64,000 nucleotides of DNA from Oenococcus oeni DSM 20252 = AWRIB129. GTDB lineage: Bacteria > Bacillota > Bacilli > Lactobacillales > Lactobacillaceae. The notes under the pieces are model-generated. The model did no database searches and had not been told where the DNA came from. It saw only the letters and a program-made list of their open reading frames with translations. How positions within the stretch are numbered: position 1 is the first letter of the stretch; each line of letters starts with the position of its first letter. Position numbers and translations under genes: made by a program. The stretch covers positions 85,655 to 149,654 of the forward strand of contig NZ_AQVA01000002.1 of assembly GCF_000372485.1 (NCBI RefSeq), read 5' to 3'. Positions 52,295 through 59,653 of this stretch are shown here, in pieces.

Positions 52295-53211
52295 AACATA
52301 AAACGAAAATTTTACATTTGAAAAATGGTTATGATCTTTGGGGAGCCAGTTTTGGTGATCCGAATTCACCAATTAAAATTTTGGCTCTCCATGGTGGTCC
52401 TGGCGATGACGCAGATGAGTTTATCGTTTGGGCCGATCAGTTGAAGAAATTCGCTCGAATCGATGCAGAGGTTTTTGTCTATGAACAACTTGGGTCTTTT
52501 CACAGCGAATCGCCTGATTTTTCCAAAAAGGAAAATGTCGACAATTATTTAAATTATAACTACTACATAAATGAAGTTGAGGAAGTTCGTCAACTCTTTG
52601 ACTTGGACAACTTTTATTTGGCTGGCCATTCATGGGGTGGGATTCTGGCATACGAGTATATGCTTCGTTCGGAATATCGGCAACATCTGAAAGCTGGAAT
52701 CGTTTTCTCGATGAACGATAATATTGACGATTATGTAAAACAAATTAATAAAGAATTACTGGATATGTTTGGCGAGCAAGAATTCAAATATATGAAAAGA
52801 ATAGAAACTTCCGGGGATTTTTCTCAAAAGCATTACCATCAGAATTTGATCGAATTATACAAAGAACATCTAAATAGAGACCCAAATTACAATCCCGATG
52901 ATGGAATGAAAATGATGGCAGAAGATGTTTATCATCATTTTCAGGGAAATAACGAATTTGTGGTCACTGGAGAAATGAAAAATTGGAACGTATCCAGCCG
53001 CTTACCAGAAATTGATATTCCTGTTTTAGAAACAGTGGGAGAGTTTGATACGATGTCGGTCGAATCTGCAAAAAGATCAGCTCGAAAATTGCCGCGAGGT
53101 CGTTTTGCTCTAACTGAGAACGGTGGACATTCTCATGCTCAAGACCACCCTAAAGAATTTTTTGAACATTTGGGAAGTTTTATTAAAGATGTTGAGGCAG
53201 GAAATGTCTGA
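52291..53211 (+). CDS. Proline iminopeptidase-like alpha/beta hydrolase
   Basis: Peptidase S33 family. The oxyanion motif is HGGPGDDADEF, the nucleophile elbow AGHSWGGIL (Ser114), the acid in VGEFDTMS and the histidine in NGGHSHAQD. 306 residues, typical for prolyl aminopeptidases of lactic acid bacteria. It removes N-terminal residues from peptides; the exact preference cannot be told. It overlaps pepV by 8 nt. Confidence 0.88.
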   Translation: MKHKTKILHLKNGYDLWGASFGDPNSPIKILALHGGPGDDADEFIVWADQLKKFARIDAEVFVYEQLGSFHSESPDFSKKENVDNYLNYNYYINEVEEVRQLFDLDNFYLAGHSWGGILAYEYMLRSEYRQHLKAGIVFSMNDNIDDYVKQINKELLDMFGEQEFKYMKRIETSGDFSQKHYHQNLIELYKEHLNRDPNYNPDDGMKMMAEDVYHHFQGNNEFVVTGEMKNWNVSSRLPEIDIPVLETVGEFDTMSVESAKRSARKLPRGRFALTENGGHSHAQDHPKEFFEHLGSFIKDVEAGNV

Positions 53212-54616
53212 AGATGAATTCATTGAAAAAAACTACAATCAATGGCTAACTGATTTTCAAGAATTATTGTCGATTAATTCGGTTCGCGATGATCATTTGG
53301 CCGATACAGTCCATCCCTATGGTCCGGGACCAAAAGCTGCTTTAAAGAAAATGATTTCCTTTGCAATACGTGATGGTTTTACAAGGTTCGGTGTCATAGA
53401 TAATCGGGCAGGTTACATCGAAATTGGTCCAAAAGATGCCCGGCAGACTGTAGGAATTTTAATCCATGTGGATGTCGTTCCGGTTGATAAGGAATTATGG
53501 AATTATGAGCCTTTTGCCGGTACGATTGTCGATGATCGTTTGTATGGTCGCGGATCCGAGGATATGAAAGGCTCCGACATGCTCAGTTATTATGCTTTGA
53601 AAGCTCTAAAGGATCGATCTTCTACTTTTAAAAATAAAGTTAGGCTCATAATTGGTACTGATGAAGAAAATGATTGGCAGGATATGGAAGCTTATTTTAC
53701 TGCCGAGGGTCGACCAGATTTGGGATTTTCTCCTGACGGCGATTTTATTGTTGAGAATGCCGAAAAGGGAATTGCTCATCTGGATTTAATATCCGATAGT
53801 AAAATTTTAAATCCTTCAAATGGACAATTGCTTTTTTTACGGGCCGGAAAGGCCTCTAACGTTGTTCCCGGTGTCGCTCGAGCAGCGGTGAAAAATGTTG
53901 CTTTTAATCGGGCACAAGAAATTTTTCAAGACTTTTTAAAGAAAGAACAGTTGACTGGTCAAATAGAAGAAGATAGTGATGGTTTTAAAATCATTTTGAA
54001 TGGTTTTTCAGTTCACGGATCAACACCCGACGAAGGAAGAAACGCTGCGACTTATCTAGCTCTTTTCTTGTTGAATTTCGATTTTGATGAGCGAACAAAC
54101 CGTTGGCTGAATTTTCTTGCCAAAACTATTCATCAGGATTATTTTGCAGAAAAACTGGGTATTGGTATCACTACTCCGGAAATGGGAAAAACGACTCTTA
54201 ATGCCGGAATCGTGGACTTGGAGATTAATAAAACTGCAAAAATTAATTTGAATTTGCGCTATCCGATCGGTTTTAGCGGTCTAAAGGCGGTAGAAATTAT
54301 TGAAAATAATTTTCCTTGGATCAAGGCTTATCTCCGAGATGATGGTCTAAAACCACATTTAGTTCCTGCAGACGATCCGGTAGTTACTAATCTGCTATCG
54401 ATCTACAAACAAGTAACCGGAAAAGAAACTCATTTGAATGTATCCGCCGGTGCTTCTTTTGGTCGATTAATGCCGCGGGGTGTTTGTTACGGAACCCGTT
54501 TTATTGGCCAGCAGTCGACTGCTCATCAAATCGATGAATATTTTAATTTACAAAATTATCAGCCGGCAATGAGGATTTTAATTAAATCAATTGAAGCCCT
54601 GGCTAATTTGGATTGA
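53204..54616 (+). CDS. pepV: Dipeptidase PepV-like (M20 metallopeptidase)
   Basis: Two-zinc M20 dipeptidase. Metal and catalytic motifs are LIHVDVVPVD, GRGSEDMKGSD (bridging Asp in EDMKG), GTDEENDW (catalytic Glu pair) and the C-terminal STAHQIDEY histidine. The chosen start ATG 53204 (MSEDEF) is preceded by GAGGCAGG and gives 470 residues, the PepV length; the open frame extends upstream inside the previous gene. Last gene of the salvage operon; it could hydrolyse L-Ala-L-Glu made by the epimerase. Confidence 0.92.
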   Translation: MSEDEFIEKNYNQWLTDFQELLSINSVRDDHLADTVHPYGPGPKAALKKMISFAIRDGFTRFGVIDNRAGYIEIGPKDARQTVGILIHVDVVPVDKELWNYEPFAGTIVDDRLYGRGSEDMKGSDMLSYYALKALKDRSSTFKNKVRLIIGTDEENDWQDMEAYFTAEGRPDLGFSPDGDFIVENAEKGIAHLDLISDSKILNPSNGQLLFLRAGKASNVVPGVARAAVKNVAFNRAQEIFQDFLKKEQLTGQIEEDSDGFKIILNGFSVHGSTPDEGRNAATYLALFLLNFDFDERTNRWLNFLAKTIHQDYFAEKLGIGITTPEMGKTTLNAGIVDLEINKTAKINLNLRYPIGFSGLKAVEIIENNFPWIKAYLRDDGLKPHLVPADDPVVTNLLSIYKQVTGKETHLNVSAGASFGRLMPRGVCYGTRFIGQQSTAHQIDEYFNLQNYQPAMRILIKSIEALANLD

Positions 54617-54662
54617 GGATAGTTTATTTTCGATGACGAAATATTAGAAACGGATTGGACCA

Positions 54663-56380
54663 ATGTACGGACGACTTTTTACTTATGGACGTAAAAAACT
54701 TAAATACGGATTAATTGAGGCTTTTTTCACTTGGCTTGAAAGTCTGGAAGTTTTATTATTCCTTTGGGCTTTGGCCGATTATTACAATAGCCATCGACTT
54801 GGATTTTTTTCTATCTGATTATCCCAGTTATTTTTCTGTCGATTATCGTTTATAGATTTCTTTTTTTCGAAAAAATTGTTCAAGTATGGTCAAATTCGGC
54901 TATCAAAGAGATTCAAAAAGACTTTTTAAATGTTTATTTAAGAAAAAATAATTTTAATCAAAAGATCTCTGCTTTAATTCAGCGTGATTTAAAAGCGATT
55001 ACCGATTTAAATTCTTTTTACGCTTTAATTGTGCCGACACTTATTAAACTGTCTTTGACCGGTTTGCTGCTGATAATTTTTATTATAATCTGGCAGCCTC
55101 TTGCTATATTTATTCCTTTTTTGTCAATTATATTGATAGGTCTCGGCATGATGGCTTTAGCTAAACATGGCGATAAAGAAAATGCGCGTTATATAAATAG
55201 TTTTGTCCATATGGGTGAACGTTTTCTAGATGATTTTTTTGAAATGAACGCAATTATTATGTATCGAAGGGACAGAGCTTTCTCTGCTGATTTTCATCGT
55301 GATTCGGAAAATTTCAGGAAAAGAACAATGGCTGTTCTGGCCTATCAATTACAAACGCTGAATATTTTGGATTTTGCTATATATGGCGGCATTGGTGCTT
55401 TTGCTTTATTTTTGTCTTTTGGAACGGCGCAGGGCAATTTATCGGTTGTGCAAGCAATAATTTTATTCGTATTAGATGCTGATTGGTTCATTGAATTTCG
55501 AAAGTCTGGCTATTTCATTCATGTAATGAAACAATTAAGTCCGACTTTAAAACATATTTTTGCTCAAATAGATGATAAGAATTCTTTTTCGCCTCAGAAA
55601 AAACAAAGAACGATTGCGAATGATATTCCAAAAATTTTGGAAATAACGATCAATAATCTCTCAATTGGTTATGATAAACCATTAATAACACAATTATCAT
55701 GGTCTTTAAAAATCGGCCATCTTTATGCTTTATCTGGTCAAAGCGGTTCAGGTAAAAGTACTTTGGCAAAAACTTTAATGGCTCAGCAAAAATCTCTGGC
55801 AGGAGAAATTTCTTTTTCCGATAAAAAATTAAGATTTGACGCGAATTTTCGACATGATTGGCTTAAAAGAGCGATTTATTTAGGCAGCGAACCTTATTTG
55901 TTTAGCGGTTCGATTATTGATAATTTATTGTTTGCCAGCAAATATAATCGAAAAGAGCTAATAAAAATTTTTGATAAATTTGGTTTGTGTTCTTTTGTTT
56001 CTAGCTTGCCTGGCCAATATGATAGTCAGGTTGGTGAAAATGGAAAATGGCTATCGCCTGGCCAACGCCAGCAAATCGCCTTTGGGCGAGCTGTTGCAGC
56101 CGACAAAAATTTTTATATTTTTGACGAAGTCACTTCAAATATTGATCATGAGAACGCAGGGATTATTCTCCGGGCTATGAAACGTTTGGCTAAAGAGAAA
56201 ATCGTTTTAATAATTACGCACAAAATAGAAGACTTGAAACAAAGCGATCAAATTGCTTTCATCACTGAAAAAAAGGCCGTAATCGGTCCTTATGAATCAT
56301 TATTAAAAAATTCGCCTTCCTTCAAGAACCTTATCAATCAACAATTTCTTTTGTTGAAAGGAAATAAGCAAGATGCTTAA
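54663..56380 (+). pseudogene. ABC exporter half-transporter (CydD/CydC-like), frameshifted
   Basis: Membrane-ATPase fusion of the heterodimeric thiol-exporter type. From ATG 54663 the frame reads MYGRLFTYGRKK and about 48 more codons, then stops soon after a run of seven T (54804-54810). One extra T joins it to the long frame that runs to 56380 and restores about 572 residues, the normal size. The downstream part has membrane segments, Walker A SGQSGSGKST, signature LSPGQRQQ and Walker B IFDEVTSNID. An internal GTG at 55031 could express only a partial membrane domain with the ATPase. Overlaps the partner gene by 8 nt. Confidence 0.85.
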
Positions 56381-57995
56381 ACGACTACTTATTCAAACAC
56401 ATCGATTAAATAATTTACTTCTAGCAAGTATTTTTTGTGGTGCGATTTCCACCTTACTTCAGATTTTTATTATTGCAGCGGCTTTTTACTTAATTATTCA
56501 ACATCAATTCAGTTGGACTTATGCGCTAATTTTACTTTTTGTGGCTTTGGCTTTGGGTTTTTCGCGATTTGGTGAACAATATTTGGGACATTTTATTGCT
56601 TTTCATTTGCTGGCAGATTTAAGAACGCAATTATATGATCATTTATTGTCGTTGGCTCCAGCCAAATTGGATGACAAAGAATCCGGTAAGATATTAAAGT
56701 TACTGGTTAAGGATATTGAACAAATCGAGGTTTTTTACGCACATACAATCGCACCAGTTGTGATTGCTGTTCTTCTTTCATTTTTACAAAGTTTCCTGAT
56801 TTTTTTGTTTTCGCCATTGATGGGGACCTTGGCATTACTGTCTTATTTTTGGATTGGGTTTGTCCTTCCTCTTTTCAGAAAGAAGAAGATTGAAAATACG
56901 AGTTCATCTTTATCAAAATATGAAACTGAAAATGATCAGTTATTGAGTGAGACTGTTAACGGAAAAAGCCTTTTGCAACAATTTCAAAAAATCGAACAAC
57001 GAATCTCTCTTTTAGATAAACAGCGGGATTTAATAGGTAATACAATCAAAAAAGGGACTTTTAGCGATTCAGCCGCTGCCACGGCAACTCAATTAAGTTT
57101 ATTATTTTTCTCGATTGCAATGGGATATTTGGCTTTTAATTTCTCTGTTGGGAATACTTTATGTTGGGTAATTGCTTTTACTTTTCCATTTTCTTTTGGC
57201 AGAGTTCTCGCCTTAGCCAATCTTCCAAGTTCTCTAGGCAATGCTTTACTATCTGCTAAGAATATTTTTAAAATTCTCGATGAAAAAGCAGTATCCAATT
57301 TATCTGAAAATCAAGAAATTTCTTTGATCAAACAAAGTCGTTTTGTAGATGTGAATTTTTCATATCCTTTGCGTCCTAATAAAACCGTTTTGAAAGATGC
57401 TTCTTTGATTGGAAAAAAATCGGAAGTCATCGGAATTATTGGCGAAAGTGGAGAGAGGAAGAGCACTTTGATGAAGCTTTTGATGAAATGGTATCAACCA
57501 AAGAAAGGCTTAATAGAAGTATATAGTCATGATTTGCGGAAAATAAAAAAATCCGGCCTTCGCAAACAAATTAATTATGTTGCCCAAAATCCTTTAATTC
57601 TTTCCGGTACGATCCGAGAAAACATAACTTTAAAAAATAATAGTTTTTCTGATTCAAAAATTTGGGAGTCTTTAAAGAAAGTTGAATTGGATAAAACCGT
57701 CAAAAAAATGCCCAAAGAGCTTGATACAAAAATCAGTCGTTTAGAGCAGCGTTTTTCTTCCGGCGAATTGCAAAGACTGGAAATTGCCAGAGCATTGCTG
57801 TACCCGAGTTCAATATTGATTTTAGACGAACCGACAAGCAACTTGGACACCCTTAATGAAGCAATTATAATTAATAGTCTGCAGAATTATTATCGGGGAC
57901 TAATATTTATTGTGATTCACAGGCCAAGTTCACTTTCCTTCACTGAACGGGTTTATCGTTTAGCTGGTGGAGAGTTAGCCGAAATTAAGCAATAA
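56373..57995 (+). CDS. ABC exporter half-transporter (CydC-like) with damaged Walker A
   Basis: 540 residues: a membrane domain with about six helices (1-310), then an ATPase domain. The Walker A loop reads GESGERKST; the glycine before the lysine is Arg (codon AGG at 57456-57458, one base from GGG). The signature is FSSGELQR and Walker B is LILDEPTSNLD. Loss of that glycine normally abolishes ATP binding. With the frameshift in its partner this suggests a decaying exporter, although asymmetric exporters can keep one inactive site. A strong terminator follows. Confidence 0.87.
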   Translation: MLKRLLIQTHRLNNLLLASIFCGAISTLLQIFIIAAAFYLIIQHQFSWTYALILLFVALALGFSRFGEQYLGHFIAFHLLADLRTQLYDHLLSLAPAKLDDKESGKILKLLVKDIEQIEVFYAHTIAPVVIAVLLSFLQSFLIFLFSPLMGTLALLSYFWIGFVLPLFRKKKIENTSSSLSKYETENDQLLSETVNGKSLLQQFQKIEQRISLLDKQRDLIGNTIKKGTFSDSAAATATQLSLLFFSIAMGYLAFNFSVGNTLCWVIAFTFPFSFGRVLALANLPSSLGNALLSAKNIFKILDEKAVSNLSENQEISLIKQSRFVDVNFSYPLRPNKTVLKDASLIGKKSEVIGIIGESGERKSTLMKLLMKWYQPKKGLIEVYSHDLRKIKKSGLRKQINYVAQNPLILSGTIRENITLKNNSFSDSKIWESLKKVELDKTVKKMPKELDTKISRLEQRFSSGELQRLEIARALLYPSSILILDEPTSNLDTLNEAIIINSLQNYYRGLIFIVIHRPSSLSFTERVYRLAGGELAEIKQ

Positions 57996-58029
57996 AAAAG
58001 TTACTATTTTCGAGTAACTTTTTTATTGC
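57989..58029. terminator. Strong bidirectional terminator
   Basis: GCAATAAAAAAGTTACT and AGTAACTTTTTTATTGC form a perfect 17-bp stem with a 7-nt loop, between the convergent ABC exporter and SPFH genes. Confidence 0.95.
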
Positions 58030-58860
58030 TTATTTTTTTATTTTTTGCGTTCCTGAATTCAGCAATTGACCAACGACTGGAAGCTGACCGAAACTGCCGA
58101 CTTGATCGTTTGAAACAACAATTGTATTGGTATCCGATTTTGCCAATTCGGTAAAGGCATTGATGCTTTGGTTTTGAAAGTATTTGTTATCGGCATTTTT
58201 CAATCCAGTTTGAACAGTATCAATTCGATATTTCTCAGCTTCAGCCCGTGTTTTTGTGGCATCAGCTTGAGCTTTGGCTGTTGCCACAATTGCATCGTTT
58301 TTAGCTTTGGTTGTTAACTCAATCGACTTTGCTTCCCCTTCGGCTTGAGCAATTGTTGCAACACGTTCTCGATCAGCTGTTAACTGTTTGTCCATTGCTT
58401 CTTGGATAGCTCGTGACGGAGTTAACTCATCAATATTGATTCGATCAACGTTAATCCCGTAAGTATTAGTTAAATCACCAATAGCCGAAGCTAATTCCTG
58501 GTTTATTCTGGCTGTCGCGCCTAAGGCTTCATTTAAATCCAAACGACCTATAATATCACGTAAGTGACCACGAACTAATTGAGCCATTGATTCTACCGAG
58601 TCGGTGTTTTCGTATTCGTATTTTACAGCATCAGTTACATGATAATTTAAAGTAACGCTGGCAGATACATCCGCGTTATCCTTCGTTATGACTGAATAGT
58701 TCGGCAACTTCAAAGGGCTCATTGCCAAGGTGACTTTCTTTATTCCTTGAAAAAAGGGAATGTAAAAATGAATTCCCGGATCAACACTTTTTCGATATTT
58801 TCCTAATACTTCGACTAATCCTTTATTGTTTTGTGGAACGATCTTAAAAAATAGTGCCAT
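58030..58860 (-). CDS. SPFH/stomatin-like protein without N-terminal membrane anchor
   Basis: 276 residues. The SPFH domain starts at once (KIVPQNNKGLVEVLGKY and DPGIHFYIPFFQ), continues through LVRGHLRDIIGRLDLNEAL and DELTPSRAIQEAMDKQ, then a coiled-coil rich in Ala, Glu and Lys (ERVATIAQAEGEAKS), as in the QmcA/stomatin group. Family members usually open with a hydrophobic anchor; here only MALFF precedes the domain. The gene 8 nt upstream encodes an NfeD-type OB domain, the usual partner of stomatins, but joined to a DNA-binding domain. A normal Shine-Dalgarno sequence (AGGAGA) precedes the ATG. Confidence 0.9.
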   Translation of the reverse strand: MALFFKIVPQNNKGLVEVLGKYRKSVDPGIHFYIPFFQGIKKVTLAMSPLKLPNYSVITKDNADVSASVTLNYHVTDAVKYEYENTDSVESMAQLVRGHLRDIIGRLDLNEALGATARINQELASAIGDLTNTYGINVDRINIDELTPSRAIQEAMDKQLTADRERVATIAQAEGEAKSIELTTKAKNDAIVATAKAQADATKTRAEAEKYRIDTVQTGLKNADNKYFQNQSINAFTELAKSDTNTIVVSNDQVGSFGQLPVVGQLLNSGTQKIKK

Positions 58861-58868
58861 TTTCTCTC

Positions 58869-59246
58869 CTAATTTGCCATTTCCATTTTTCTCAGCGTTA
58901 AGACATTGCCATTGGCTTCAAGAATAACGTAATTAGCTGTTTTATCGACTTTTTGGTTATCTTCAATTAAATAGCGGTAATAGATTCCCGAAACTTCAAC
59001 GAGACCATTCTTGTCGTTAATTCTTTTTCCGGGTATCAGTGTACCAACGAACTGTCGATCCTCGAAAGAATTATTTTTAACATCTTTTTCAAGAATTTTT
59101 GTGATATAAGAATTTACACTTCGATTGTCAGCGGCAGCTAAGCGCGTGATTTTTTCGTGTAATTCAGGATCAATTCGTAATGCTATATTTCCGGATTTTT
59201 TCGTGCTCGTAAGTTGCCCCCAATTTCTATAACTCCATCTGGACAA
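58869..59246 (-). CDS. Ribbon-helix-helix domain fused to NfeD-like OB fold
   Basis: 125 residues in two parts. Residues about 18-55 (SGNIALRIDPELHEKITRL and NRSVNSYITKILEKD) match the Arc/HicB-type ribbon-helix-helix DNA-binding fold. Residues about 65-122 (GTLIPGKRINDKNGLVEVSG through EANGNVLTLRKM) match the soluble OB-fold at the C-terminus of NfeD. No membrane segment is present. The start is TTG, because an in-frame stop lies just upstream and no earlier start exists; minus-strand TATCAT ends 5 nt before it. The pairing with a stomatin gene is typical of NfeD, but the DNA-binding fusion is not known to me. Confidence 0.75.
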   Translation of the reverse strand: MSRWSYRNWGQLTSTKKSGNIALRIDPELHEKITRLAAADNRSVNSYITKILEKDVKNNSFEDRQFVGTLIPGKRINDKNGLVEVSGIYYRYLIEDNQKVDKTANYVILEANGNVLTLRKMEMAN

Positions 59247-59265
59247 TGATCATGATATCACATTG
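59244..59265. promoter_or_regulatory. Palindrome cluster over the RHH-NfeD start
   Basis: CAATG and CATTG arms enclose two short palindromes, TGATCA (59247-59252) and TGATATCA (59253-59260). The cluster covers the putative -10 and the TTG start. Paired short palindromes suit ribbon-helix-helix repressors, so autoregulation is a reasonable guess. Confidence 0.45.
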
Positions 59266-59386
59266 ATATATTTTTTATATTAAAGTTTCTTTAATGTTTA
59301 AATGCTCAAGCATAAATTACTAAGGGTTTTTAATCGTGAAAGGCCGCTCTGTTTAATTCCAGCGTATAATATGTCTTGCGTAGATT

Positions 59387-59421
59387 GAAATATTATTGAA
59401 ACTTATTCAAATAATATTTTC
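59387..59421. repeat. AT-rich imperfect inverted repeat
   Basis: GAAATATTATTGAA pairs with TTCAAATAATATTTTC (two single-base bulges) around a 5-nt loop. No T run follows, so it is not a standard terminator. Confidence 0.6.
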
Positions 59422-59538
59422 AGTTACTTGTAGCTTTAATCAACTGACTATTATTCAACCGGATGGATAAGTAAGAGAGGAATTTTTATTAAATTGAATT
59501 ACACTAAATAATATGAAAGCTGAGAATTTGTAATTTAG

Positions 59539-59574
59539 AGACAAGCAACACAGAAGAATAATTTGTCTTTTTTT
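59539..59574 (+). terminator. Terminator-like stem in the pepN upstream region
   Basis: AGACAA (59539-59544) and TTGTCT (59563-59568) form a 6-bp stem with an 18-nt loop and a trailing T run. It could end a short transcript from 59365, which would act as an attenuated leader. Confidence 0.45.
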
Positions 59575-59653
59575 AATGAGTTACGAATAAATGATTTTGA
59601 ATTGACGCGCCGGATTTTTAATTTAGACGTACTGAACTTAGAAGGGATGAAAG

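Larger units (their letters stand above)
59266..59653. other. Intergenic region upstream of pepN
   Basis: AT-rich region with no gene seen. It holds a TATAAT box (59365-59370), an imperfect hairpin (59387-59421), a terminator-like stem AGACAA/TTGTCT followed by T (59539-59574), and a weak TTGACG (59602-59607) with TAGACG 16 nt downstream, which may be the pepN promoter. Which promoter is used cannot be decided from sequence. Confidence 0.5.

Noticed and set aside
53123-53203. N-terminal extension of pepV
   Set aside because: It lies inside the preceding hydrolase gene; ATG 53204 with GAGGCAGG gives the normal PepV length.
54616-55030. Separate small membrane protein gene before the ABC ATPase
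   Set aside because: Adding one T at 54804-54810 fuses it in frame to the ABC protein and restores the family length, so it is the broken N-terminus.
59365-59388. Leaderless-like mini-ORF directly after TATAAT upstream of pepN
   Set aside because: Only five codons long; no evidence that it is more than chance.
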